Positions 40,388 through 47,836 of a stretch of 64,000 bases of DNA are shown here, piece by piece. The stretch spans positions 1 through 64,000 of the forward strand of contig NZ_JAXMIH010000028.1 in NCBI RefSeq assembly GCF_034366625.1, read 5' to 3'. This stretch comes from Prosthecobacter sp. (lineage in GTDB: Bacteria > Verrucomicrobiota > Verrucomicrobiia > Verrucomicrobiales > Verrucomicrobiaceae). The position numbers and the translations under genes are program-made. Positions within the stretch are counted from its first letter, which is position 1, and each line of letters opens with the position of its first letter. The notes beneath the pieces are model-generated. The model saw nothing but the letters and a program-made list of their open reading frames with translations, ran no database searches and had not been told where the DNA came from.

Positions 40388-42562
40388 ATGTCATCACGTC
40401 TCATTTGCCTTTTCGCCCTCTTTGCCGCTTCCGCCTTCGCTCAGCAGGTCACGCTGCCATTGCCGCGCCTGCTCACTGTCATGCCGATGGGCGGTCAGGC
40501 GGGCACGAATGTCGAAGTCACGATCACGGGTGAAAACATCGAAGACGTGACCGAATTGGCCTTCTCCTCGCCGAAGGTCGTCGCGAAACCAGTGGTCGGA
40601 ACGACGAACAAATTTGCTGTCAGCATCGCAGCGGATGCATCCGTGGGTGTTTATGATGCGCGAGTGATGTCGCGGCTCGGCGTGTCGTCGGTGCGGGCAT
40701 TTTCAGTGAACAAGCTGCCGGAAGTCGTGCGCACAAAAGCCAACAACACCGTGGAGACGGCGATGGCGCTGCCTGTGGGCACGATTTGCAATGCCACGAT
40801 GACCAAGCGGGCGGTGGATTTCTATTCCTTCCAAGGCGTGAAGGACAAAGCCGTCGCCATCGACTGCGCGGCGGTCGGGATCGACTCGCGGCTCACGCCA
40901 GTGCTCATCCTCGCGGATGCTAAGGGCGGCGATCTGAAAGTGAACCGCACGGGCGGCATCATCGACTTCACTCCGCCTGCGGATGGCACCTATCTCATCA
41001 AAGTGAGCGACCTCACCTACCAAGGAGGCGAGCGTCATTTCTATCGTCTCGCGCTGCAAAACTCCCCCGCGCAGCCACAGCCGCAGACGGCGACAGTCAG
41101 CTCGATGTCCTGGCCGCCAGAAGGTCTCGCCGCATCGGCTTCAGCCAAAGAAACCGAGCCGAACAACAAGGACGCGCAGAAGATCACACTGCCCTGCGAC
41201 ATCGCAGGCGCGTTCTATCCGGCGGCAGATGTCGATACCTTCGAGTTCACCGCGAAAAAAGGCGAGACGTGGTGGGTGGAGGTCGCCAGCGAGCGTCTCG
41301 GGCTCAACACCGATCCCTTTGTGCTCGTGCAGCAAGTCAAGGACGGCAAGTTCACCGACGTGGCCGAGCTGTATGACATCGCACCGCCGATGAAGACGAC
41401 GAGCAACGGCTATTCGTATGATGGCCCGCCCTACGACGCCGGTTCGCCGGATGTGATGGGCAAGTTTGAGGTCAAGGAAGACGGCGCCTATCGCCTGCAA
41501 GTGCGCGATCTCTTCGGCGGCACGCGCACCGATCCGAACAACGTCTATCGTCTCATCGTGCGTCAGGCCACGCCCGACTTCGCGCTCGCCGCGTGGGCCA
41601 TCCACATGACGCTGCGCAATGGCGACCGTGCTTCACTTTCCAAACCGATGGCGCTGCGTGCAGGCGATTCGCGTGCGTTTGAAGTCGCGGTGCAGCGCCG
41701 TGATGGCTTCGATGGCGAGATCGACATCAGCATGGAAAATCTGCCGCCCGGAGTGACCGCCGCTGGTTTGAAAATCGGCAAAGGCAAGCCCTATGGCCAT
41801 CTCATCCTCACTGCGTCCAGCGATGCGAAGCGCGGCTTCTCGCTCGCCAAGATCGTCGGCAAGGCCACGATCAATGGCGCCGTCGTTGCGCGTCCTGTTC
41901 GCGTGGCGAGCATGGAATGGCCGGTGAAAGACGCGAAGGGAGAGATCCCATCCCCGCGCCTCATGGCCGACGTTCCCGTGTCCGTGACCGATTCCGAGCA
42001 GGCTCCAGTGACCATCGCACTGGCTGAAAACAAGGTCTTCGAAGCCAAGGCAGGCGAGACGCTGAAAATCCCGCTCAAGCTCACTTGGCGGAACGATTTC
42101 AACGGCACCTCGATCAAAGTGAAGGCCTACGGCGAAGGCTTCAGCGCCATCAAGGAGTTCGACATCCCGATCAAGGCCGCCACGCATGAACTCGTGCTTG
42201 ACCTCGCCGCGATGAAGATCGCTCCGGGCGATTACACCTTCGCGCTGCAGAGTCTTGGCATCTGCAAATACAGCTACAACCCCGCTGCTGTGCCTTTGGC
42301 GGAAGCCGAGCAGAAGAAAGCCGAGCAACTTCTCACCGCCGCTGCCGCCGAAGCCAAAAAAATCGCCGCCACCGATGCTGAGGCCGCGAAGAAGGCCGCC
42401 GAAAAACAAAAGCAGGCCGAAGCAGCCATGACCGCCGCCTCGACACGCATGAAGTCCGTCACGACCGCTGCGAATCCGACAGACACGGTCGAAATTCTCA
42501 TCTCCGAACCGATCCGTGTGAGCGTGAAGGCTGCGGCACCGACGACGGCGGCAGTGAAGTAG
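40388..42562 (+). CDS. Exported PPC-domain protein
   Basis: A 724-residue protein with signal peptide MSSRLICLFALFAASAFAQ. An N-terminal TIG-like sandwich (GGQAGTNVEVTITGENI) is followed by two pre-peptidase C-terminal (PPC) domains, the first near residues 130-220 and the second opening with ETEPNNKDAQKITLPCDIAG near 255-385. Further beta-sandwich strands follow, then a Lys/Ala/Glu helix near 640-690 (EAEQKKAEQLLTAAAAEAKK). PPC domains fold as jelly rolls and often bind polysaccharide or act in secretion. No catalytic motif is seen. It follows a CGTAGGTTTG box and belongs with the DUF1549 gene at 36040 in a common PVC arrangement. Confidence 0.85.
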   Translation: MSSRLICLFALFAASAFAQQVTLPLPRLLTVMPMGGQAGTNVEVTITGENIEDVTELAFSSPKVVAKPVVGTTNKFAVSIAADASVGVYDARVMSRLGVSSVRAFSVNKLPEVVRTKANNTVETAMALPVGTICNATMTKRAVDFYSFQGVKDKAVAIDCAAVGIDSRLTPVLILADAKGGDLKVNRTGGIIDFTPPADGTYLIKVSDLTYQGGERHFYRLALQNSPAQPQPQTATVSSMSWPPEGLAASASAKETEPNNKDAQKITLPCDIAGAFYPAADVDTFEFTAKKGETWWVEVASERLGLNTDPFVLVQQVKDGKFTDVAELYDIAPPMKTTSNGYSYDGPPYDAGSPDVMGKFEVKEDGAYRLQVRDLFGGTRTDPNNVYRLIVRQATPDFALAAWAIHMTLRNGDRASLSKPMALRAGDSRAFEVAVQRRDGFDGEIDISMENLPPGVTAAGLKIGKGKPYGHLILTASSDAKRGFSLAKIVGKATINGAVVARPVRVASMEWPVKDAKGEIPSPRLMADVPVSVTDSEQAPVTIALAENKVFEAKAGETLKIPLKLTWRNDFNGTSIKVKAYGEGFSAIKEFDIPIKAATHELVLDLAAMKIAPGDYTFALQSLGICKYSYNPAAVPLAEAEQKKAEQLLTAAAAEAKKIAATDAEAAKKAAEKQKQAEAAMTAASTRMKSVTTAANPTDTVEILISEPIRVSVKAAAPTTAAVK

Positions 42563-42599
42563 TCTATGAGACGCCTTGGCCTAGTGAACAACACAAAAC

Positions 42600-42616
42600 A
42601 TTGCACTTTATGCAAT
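42600..42616. promoter_or_regulatory. Inverted repeat in the abiE promoter region
   Basis: Arms ATTGCA and TGCAAT flank five bases, 18 bases before the abiEi start. TTGCAC at its left edge could be the -35 and TGTAGA at 42621-42626 the -10, although the spacing of 14 is short. AbiEi antitoxins are known to repress their own operon by binding inverted repeats, and this one is placed to do so. Confidence 0.5.
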
Positions 42617-42634
42617 CTTTTGTAGAGTCGCGCC

Positions 42635-43177
42635 ATGCAGCCGCTCAAGCAGCTCTCCGAAGTCCTCCGCTCGCTGGCGGATCGGGATCACTGTGTGTTC
42701 ACGCCGTCTGACCTCGCTGCGGCAGTGCCAGAGTGCGGGCAGTTGGCGGTGCTACTATCGCGGGCGACTGCGGCGGGTGTGTTGAAGCGAATCTGCCGGG
42801 GAGTTTATCTTTACCCCGTGCCAGACTACCCGACGGGGAGTCTGCTGTTTCACGCGGCGGCACGGCTGCGCGCAGGTGAGTTCAATTACATCAGCCTGGA
42901 AACGGTGTTGAGCGATGCTGGCGTCATCTCGCAGGTGCCGATGAATTGGATCAGCCTCATGACTTCCGGACGCAGTCATGTCGTGGACTGCGGGGACTAC
43001 GGACACATCGAGTTTGTGCATACAGCGCAGCGGCCGGAGGACTTGAGCGGCGAGCTGACTTATGACGCGGAGCGGCATCTGTGGCGGGCGGCGGTGCGGC
43101 AGGCATTGCGCGACATGAAGGCCACAAGGCGCAGCATGGAACTCGTGGACGAGGAGGTGGTGCGTGAGCTTGTTTGA
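42635..43177 (+). CDS. abiEi: AbiEi-type antitoxin of a type IV toxin-antitoxin system
   Basis: A 180-residue protein with an N-terminal winged helix-turn-helix (LKQLSEVLRSLADRDHCVF, LSRATAAGVLKRICRGVYLY) and the AbiEi C-terminal domain (YISLETVLSDAGVISQVP, HIEFVHTAQRP). It lies immediately before, and overlaps by 14 bases, an AbiEii nucleotidyltransferase, the standard order. It should counter the toxin without binding it directly and repress the operon. The pair is foreign in style to the exported genes around it and probably entered by transfer. Confidence 0.88.
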   Translation: MQPLKQLSEVLRSLADRDHCVFTPSDLAAAVPECGQLAVLLSRATAAGVLKRICRGVYLYPVPDYPTGSLLFHAAARLRAGEFNYISLETVLSDAGVISQVPMNWISLMTSGRSHVVDCGDYGHIEFVHTAQRPEDLSGELTYDAERHLWRAAVRQALRDMKATRRSMELVDEEVVRELV

Positions 43178-44027
43178 CCAGCTCGTGAATGAGGCGCTGA
43201 AGTCACGCGCTGATCTCGCAACACTGCGGCCTGTGGTTGAAAAGGAACTGCTGCATCACGACATCCTGCGTGAGATGAGCGAGGCGGGATTGCTCGCGGG
43301 GCTGACTTTCATGGGCGGGACGTGTCTGCGGGCCTGTTACGGTTCCGCGCGGCTCAGTGAAGACCTCGACTTCACCGGCGGCAGTGATTTCAAGAAGGCA
43401 GACCTCGCCGGACTCGCCCGCGTGCTCACGGAACGACTGCAAACCCGCTACGGCCTGCCCGTGAGCGTGAGTGAGCCGGTCAAAACCAGCGGCAAGGTCT
43501 CCACCTGGAAACTCACCGTCGAGACACGTCCCGGCCAGAAGCATCTGCCCGCGCAGCGCATCCACCTCGACATCTGCGCCATCCCCAGCCACGATCCGCG
43601 CCCGCAGATGTTGCGGAATCTTTACGGAGTCGATCTCGGCACCTCTGGTCTCATCCTCCAGGCGCAGAGCCGCGAGGAAATCCTGGCCGACAAGATCATC
43701 GCTCTCGCCTTCCGCGAAAATCGAGTCAAAAACCGCGACCTGTGGGACATCGTCTGGCTAGTGCAGCAAGGAGTGGAATTGCCCGCGAAGCTCATCCCGC
43801 TCAAAGTGCGGGATCACCAGCGGACGGAGGCGGAGTTCGTCAGCTTGCTGCGGGAGCGTGTGAACGGCCTGAAGACGCTGCCAGAGATGCTAGCCGACTT
43901 CGTGAAGGAAATGCGCCGCTTCCTGCCTGCGGCGATGGTGCGTGATACCATCGACAAAGAGGCCTATTGGACCTTTTTGACGCAGGTGATCGGAGAGCAA
44001 AGCGCATGTGCGCTGGCGAGTCTCTGA
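43164..44027 (+). CDS. abiEii: AbiEii nucleotidyltransferase toxin
   Basis: A 287-residue cytoplasmic nucleotidyltransferase of the AbiEii family. The polymerase-beta-like active site is visible: GGTCLRACYG (G-G-T/S motif), then the paired acidic residues in RLSEDLDFTGG near residue 70, and the later conserved LADKIIALAFRENRVKNRDLWDI. In characterised systems the toxin adds nucleotides to tRNA or other targets and gives growth arrest upon phage infection. All motifs look intact, so the system may be functional. It is followed by a 91-base spacer with no terminator I can recognise. Confidence 0.9.
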   Translation: MSLFDQLVNEALKSRADLATLRPVVEKELLHHDILREMSEAGLLAGLTFMGGTCLRACYGSARLSEDLDFTGGSDFKKADLAGLARVLTERLQTRYGLPVSVSEPVKTSGKVSTWKLTVETRPGQKHLPAQRIHLDICAIPSHDPRPQMLRNLYGVDLGTSGLILQAQSREEILADKIIALAFRENRVKNRDLWDIVWLVQQGVELPAKLIPLKVRDHQRTEAEFVSLLRERVNGLKTLPEMLADFVKEMRRFLPAAMVRDTIDKEAYWTFLTQVIGEQSACALASL

Positions 44028-44118
44028 CCTGCTACGCAGCCTCGCCAGGGCTACCCGCTGTATGGAGAGGCTGTTTCGTGACGTAGATTCACCAACGTTA
44101 ATACCTCTCCGATTTCCA

Positions 44119-46404
44119 GTGAAGCCACACGCCCTCCTCGCTCTTCTTTGCTCCTCGACAGCCGCCCTGGCTGCCGATCTGGATTATTACAAAGACGTTT
44201 ATCCCTTCCTGAAGACGAACTGCATCTCGTGTCACAACAAGACGACGACGAAGGCGGATCTAAACATGGAGACGCCGGAGTTGATGATCAAAGGCGGTGA
44301 AGCGGGCACGGCCCTCGTGCCGGGTAAAAGCGCGGAGAGTCTCGTGGTGCAGGCTTCGCTGCATCAGCATGACATGGAGATGCCGCCGGGAAACAACAAG
44401 TCCGGCGCGGTGAATCTCACGTCGGCGGAGATCGCGATTTTGAAGCAGTGGATTGATCAGGGCGCGAAGGCTTCCGTGCAGCAGGAACGCGCGGTTGTGT
44501 TGCAGGCGTTCGCGGCCAGCGTCGATCCGATCTACACCGTGGCGATGACCAAGGACGGGCGCTATGTGGCCTGCGGGCGCTCGAACCACATCTTCGTCTA
44601 TGATCTGGCCACGCGGCAGTTTGTGGCGCAGATCAGCGATCCAGCGGAGAAGAATGGCGCGGCGCATCGAGCGCTGGTGCAGTCGCTTTCCTTCAGTCCT
44701 GACGGCACGAAGCTGGCGAGCGGCAGCTTCCGTGAGGTGAAAATCTGGAAGCTTGAAGCAGGCAAACCGACGGCAAGTGCCACGAAGACAGTTTCAGCTC
44801 CCGCGAGTGCCGATTTGATCAAAAAGATCGCCACCGCAGGCAAAGTGGTCGTTTTGAGCAGCGCGATGTCCGCCGATGGCAAGCAGGTCGTCACCGGTTG
44901 CGCCGATGGCTCGGTGCGTGTTTGGGATGCCGCGACGGCGAAGCAAATCATTGAACTGCGCGGTAGCGTGGCAGTGACCAAGAAGATGGCGGAACTGGAC
45001 TGGACCATCGCGGCGCAGACGCTGGAGCAGGCTTTCCAGAAGAGCGAGATCGCCCGCATCGAAGCGCAGGACAAGGCGCTCGATGTGCTGCTCGGCAAGG
45101 CCAAGGAGGCCATCGTGACGATGAAGAAGGTGCTGCCAGAAAAACAAAAAGCCGTGCCGCCCACGACCGAGGCCAAAACGACCGCACAGAAGGCCGTGGA
45201 TGAAGTCGCAACCAAGATCAAAGCCGTTCCTGGCGGCAAACCGGATGCCGCGCTCGACCGGGATCTCAAAACCGCGCAGGACAAGCTCATCACCGCCAAG
45301 ATGACCGAAGTCTCCGCCCTCGCGGCCGTCTCTGCCGCCGAAAGCAATGTGAAGGACGCCGAGGACGACTTGAAACGCATCAGTGACTCCAAGGCGAAGA
45401 ACGCCAAAGCCGTCGCTGCTGCCAATGCGGCCATCGCCACCGCCAAAACCACGCAGGACAAGTCCACCGCCGATCTCGCGGCCTTGAAGTTGGCTTTGAC
45501 CAAAACAACCGCGAAGCCCATCGCCGTGTCCTTCTCCGCCGATGCGCAGCGTGTGGCGTCGATGTTTGAAGATGGCACGCTGCGTGTGTGGGCCGCCGCC
45601 AGCGGCACGCCGATCGAAGAAAGCGGCGGCAACGTCGCTGCGACCACGACCATCACTTCCGCGCTGGATGGTTCGTTCGTGGCGACGAAAGCACTCACTC
45701 AAACCGTCGGCAGCACGCCGCGCTGGACGTTGGAACGCAAGATCGACCAGAAGGGGCTCTTTGCTGATCGCGTGAACGCCGTGCGCTTCAGTCCCGATGG
45801 CAAAACGCTCGCTACCGGCAGCGGCGAGCTTTCCCGCTCCGGCGACATCATCATCTTCGACATCGCGACCGGCAAAGCCACGCAGACGTGGAAGGAAAAA
45901 CACACCGACACCGTGCTGTGCCTCGATTTCTCGCCCGATGGCAAACGCCTCGCCTCCGGTGCCGCCGACAAGATCGCCCGTGTCACCGACATCGCCTCCG
46001 GCAAGCAGACGAACCTGTTTGAAGGCCACACGCATCACGTCATGGGAGTCGCCTTCCGCAGCGATGGCCGCGTGCTCGCCACCGCCGGCGCGGAGGGCAC
46101 TGTTTCGACCTGGGACATGATCATTGGCGAGAGGAAGAAGAAGATCGAAGGCTGGACCAAGGAGGTCACGTCATTGCAGTTCATCGGAGCGACAAATCAG
46201 ATCGTGACGAGCGCCGGAGACAACCGCGTCCGCATCGTCACCGACGATGGTGCCGAAATTCGCTCCATCGCCAATCTCCCTGACTACATGCAAGCCGCCG
46301 TCAGCGTCCCCAACGGCAGCGCCATCATCGCCGGGGGAGAAGACAGCCTGCTGCGTGTGTGGGATGGCGCGGGCAAGGAACTCGTGGCGTTTGGGGCGAA
46401 GTAG
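44119..46404 (+). CDS. Exported cytochrome/WD40 protein with inserted coiled coil
   Basis: A 761-residue protein. I use the GTG at 44119 because it gives the signal peptide PHALLALLCSSTAALAAD; an ATG at 44062 gives a poor leader. The PSCyt1-type cytochrome has CISCHN near residues 35-39. WD40 repeats then begin (VDPIYTVAMTKDGRYVACG), and are interrupted at about 280-465 by a Lys/Ala-rich coiled coil before resuming (PIAVSFSADAQRVASMFEDG) and running to the C-terminus (SLLRVWDGAGKELVAFGAK). A CGTAGATTCA sequence at 44082-44091 may be its promoter. It is the usual partner of PPC and DUF1549 genes, here separated from them by abiE. Confidence 0.82.
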   Translation: MKPHALLALLCSSTAALAADLDYYKDVYPFLKTNCISCHNKTTTKADLNMETPELMIKGGEAGTALVPGKSAESLVVQASLHQHDMEMPPGNNKSGAVNLTSAEIAILKQWIDQGAKASVQQERAVVLQAFAASVDPIYTVAMTKDGRYVACGRSNHIFVYDLATRQFVAQISDPAEKNGAAHRALVQSLSFSPDGTKLASGSFREVKIWKLEAGKPTASATKTVSAPASADLIKKIATAGKVVVLSSAMSADGKQVVTGCADGSVRVWDAATAKQIIELRGSVAVTKKMAELDWTIAAQTLEQAFQKSEIARIEAQDKALDVLLGKAKEAIVTMKKVLPEKQKAVPPTTEAKTTAQKAVDEVATKIKAVPGGKPDAALDRDLKTAQDKLITAKMTEVSALAAVSAAESNVKDAEDDLKRISDSKAKNAKAVAAANAAIATAKTTQDKSTADLAALKLALTKTTAKPIAVSFSADAQRVASMFEDGTLRVWAAASGTPIEESGGNVAATTTITSALDGSFVATKALTQTVGSTPRWTLERKIDQKGLFADRVNAVRFSPDGKTLATGSGELSRSGDIIIFDIATGKATQTWKEKHTDTVLCLDFSPDGKRLASGAADKIARVTDIASGKQTNLFEGHTHHVMGVAFRSDGRVLATAGAEGTVSTWDMIIGERKKKIEGWTKEVTSLQFIGATNQIVTSAGDNRVRIVTDDGAEIRSIANLPDYMQAAVSVPNGSAIIAGGEDSLLRVWDGAGKELVAFGAK

Positions 46405-46410
46405 TGGTTC

Positions 46411-46444
46411 ATGGGATCGCAAGGGTCCCATCCTCTCGCGAGGA
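46411..46444. terminator. Tandem hairpins after the WD40 gene
   Basis: Two symmetric elements follow the stop at 46404: ATGGGA/TCCCAT arms (46411-46431) with a nine-base loop, and TCCTC/GAGGA arms (46431-46444) around TCGC. They may end transcription or be remnants of an insertion boundary. No T-tract is present. Confidence 0.3.
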
Positions 46445-46489
46445 GAGAACGCCCTTGTCCCGGCGTGCGTTTCTGCGCATCATTCAGGC

Positions 46490-47059
46490 ATGGGAATGTT
46501 CGACACCATCCATGTCAAGAAGCCGCTGATATGCCCCGTCTGCGGTGCCGAGGAGTCCTCGCTACAGACGAAGCACTTCGACAGTTGCATGGCGCATTTC
46601 AAGATCGGCTCCGTCTTGTCAGGGTCGCCCGTGCTGATTGGCATCATCAAGGAAGCCCTGTGGTGTGATGCGTGCCACAAGGCGGGTAGGCAATCGGCGG
46701 ATTCACCCGTGTATCTCATCATTTGGCACTCGCTGCTCGCCGGTGTCGAGCAGGATCTCGCAAAAGCCGAGGCACGCCTCGCCGCCGTGGACCGTCTTGA
46801 CCTCATCGCCTGGCTGGATGAAGCGCAGCGAGAAGCCGCGCGCTGGTCTCGGAACTACCACAAACTCTTCAGTGATGTCTCACGCTGGCACGAGCACCTC
46901 ACGCGCCCACCGGAACCTGAACCCACCGGAGCGGAGGCCGAACGCCATCGCGCCTTCCGCCGCTTCTTTTCATTGCCCGAAGAAATCCTCACGGCGACGG
47001 ATCCGCTAGCCGCCATTCTGGCGGCGAACAAACAGGTGGGCGATGACGTGGAGGATTGA
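46490..47059 (+). CDS. Small zinc-ribbon hypothetical protein
   Basis: A 189-residue protein without signal peptide that I do not recognise. The N-terminus MGMFDTIHVKKPLICPVCGA has CxxC, and a second pair, CDAC, lies near residue 60, so a zinc ribbon of the CPxCG type is likely. The rest is helical, with a charged middle (LAKAEARLAAVDRLDLIAWLDEAQREAARW) and a Pro/Glu-rich hinge. ATG 46496 is an alternative start. It lies between the WD40 gene and a relic of a second WD40 gene, next to a toxin-antitoxin pair, which suggests cargo of an insertion. No function is claimed. Confidence 0.6.
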   Translation: MGMFDTIHVKKPLICPVCGAEESSLQTKHFDSCMAHFKIGSVLSGSPVLIGIIKEALWCDACHKAGRQSADSPVYLIIWHSLLAGVEQDLAKAEARLAAVDRLDLIAWLDEAQREAARWSRNYHKLFSDVSRWHEHLTRPPEPEPTGAEAERHRAFRRFFSLPEEILTATDPLAAILAANKQVGDDVED

Positions 47060-47065
47060 GGGCGC

Positions 47066-47149
47066 GCCATCATCGCTGGCGGCGAAGAGCCTGATGCGCG
47101 TCTGGGATAGCGCAGGAAAAGATCTCGTGGCGTTTGGGGCGAAGCAGCC
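47066..47149 (+). pseudogene. Relic of the 3' end of a second WD40 gene
   Basis: This stretch aligns with the last 84 bases of the WD40 gene (46321-46404), with about a dozen mismatches by eye and one two-base gap. The gap moves AGGEE out of frame with MRVWDSAGKDLVAFGAK. The original stop TAG is CAG here. Many differences are at third codon positions, so the source was probably a working paralogue rather than a fresh copy. The PemK-like toxin gene ends three bases further on. Confidence 0.75.
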
Positions 47150-47152
47150 TCT

Positions 47153-47479
47153 CTACACCAGCTTCCAACCCATCGCCGCATTGATCTTGTCCACGATCTG
47201 GCGACGGCGCACCTGTGACACTGAACCGCGTTTGCCGCTGAGTTTCGCCTTTTCCACGAGCCACAAAGCATCGCAGCGACAGAGCGTCTCCCAGTCCAAG
47301 CCATCGGCACCATTGAGACGCACCTCGGTTTCCTTGGGTGGTCGGTTGGCGCGCTGGGTGGTGCAGATGAGGATATTGACCCACTCGGCTCTGGCAACGC
47401 GGTCGGGATGCGAGACGATCACCGCTGGATGCGGCCCGGCGCCATCGAAGTCATAGGTGTAGATGTCCCACGGCTTCAT
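47153..47479 (-). CDS. PemK/MazF-like toxin
   Basis: A 108-residue protein resembling the PemK/MazF endoribonuclease fold: the opening KPWDIYTYDFDGAGPHPAVIVSHPD corresponds to the G-D-I/V-x-x-x-x-F...RPVVVVS strand pair, followed by VNILICTTQR and the C-terminal helix VRRRQIVDKINAAMGW. Toxins of this fold cut mRNA. Its start overlaps the antitoxin stop by ATGA, the classical order antitoxin then toxin. The first strand is atypical (no clear G-D start), so RNase activity is likely but not certain. Confidence 0.78.
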   Translation of the reverse strand: MKPWDIYTYDFDGAGPHPAVIVSHPDRVARAEWVNILICTTQRANRPPKETEVRLNGADGLDWETLCRCDALWLVEKAKLSGKRGSVSQVRRRQIVDKINAAMGWKLV

Positions 47480-47706
47480 ACCTCATCGGGGCGCGGGACG
47501 CGTTGCTTGCGGGCGAGTTTGGTTTCCTCACGGTTGGTCTCGTTCGTGTAGAGGTGTTTGAGGGAGCCTGGCGGGTAGATTTCGCCCTCGCTTTCCTGGA
47601 GCTTGCGGAGCGCGGCGCGGACGACCTCGCTGGCATTGTTGTAGCGACCCGTGGTGATGAGCTGCTTGATGAAACCTTCAAAATGGGTGGTAAGCGCGAC
47701 GTTCAT
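47476..47706 (-). CDS. ParD-like ribbon-helix-helix antitoxin
   Basis: A 76-residue antitoxin. The first 45 residues fit the ParD ribbon-helix-helix pattern (MNVALTTHFEGFIKQL, GRYNNASEVVRAALRKL), and the charged tail should wrap the toxin. The start ATG at 47706 was chosen over longer frames because it begins the family pattern. ParD antitoxins usually pair with ParE; here the partner looks PemK/MazF-like. A promoter and a short palindrome lie just upstream on the minus strand. Confidence 0.85.
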   Translation of the reverse strand: MNVALTTHFEGFIKQLITTGRYNNASEVVRAALRKLQESEGEIYPPGSLKHLYTNETNREETKLARKQRVPRPDEV

Positions 47707-47714
47707 GCGGCCAA

Positions 47715-47741
47715 CTATTAGCAATAGATGTCCAGAGTCAA
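47715..47741 (-). promoter_or_regulatory. Promoter and operator of the ParD/PemK-like pair
   Basis: Read on the minus strand, TTGACT (47741-47736) and TAATAG (47720-47715) form -35 and -10 boxes with 15 bases between them. The short inverted repeat CTATT-AGC-AATAG (47715-47727) covers the -10 box and suits binding by the ribbon-helix-helix antitoxin. Initiation would fall within a few bases of the start codon. Confidence 0.5.
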
Positions 47742-47755
47742 CTTTGCCTTTGTTT

Positions 47756-47778
47756 ACGATTCGTGATTTCGGAATCGT
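47756..47778. promoter_or_regulatory. Inverted repeat between divergent antitoxin and DUF1501 genes
   Basis: Arms ACGATTC and GAATCGT with a nine-base spacer lie upstream of both the antitoxin gene and the DUF1501 gene at 47837. It may be an operator or the end of an inserted segment. Nothing in the sequence decides between these. Confidence 0.35.
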
Positions 47779-47822
47779 GCCGTGGCCCTCCTCTCTTGAC
47801 GATAAACACAAGCATCGCCGAG

Positions 47823-47832
47823 CGTAGGTTTA
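47823..47832 (+). promoter_or_regulatory. CGTAGGTTTA box four bases before a DUF1501 gene
   Basis: CGTAGGTTTA, then GCAC, then the ATG at 47837. Nine of ten bases match the boxes at 36025 and 40373. A TTGACG at 47796-47801 lies 23 bases upstream of TAGGTTTA, too far for a standard sigma-70 spacing. Confidence 0.55.
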
Positions 47833-47836
47833 GCAC

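Noticed and set aside
46411..46444. CRISPR-like repeats
   Set aside because: Only two different short palindromes are present, without repeated units or spacers.
42600..47741. Prophage or integrative element
   Set aside because: No integrase, transposase, tRNA end or structural phage gene is present; only small toxin-antitoxin modules and one unknown gene interrupt the cluster.
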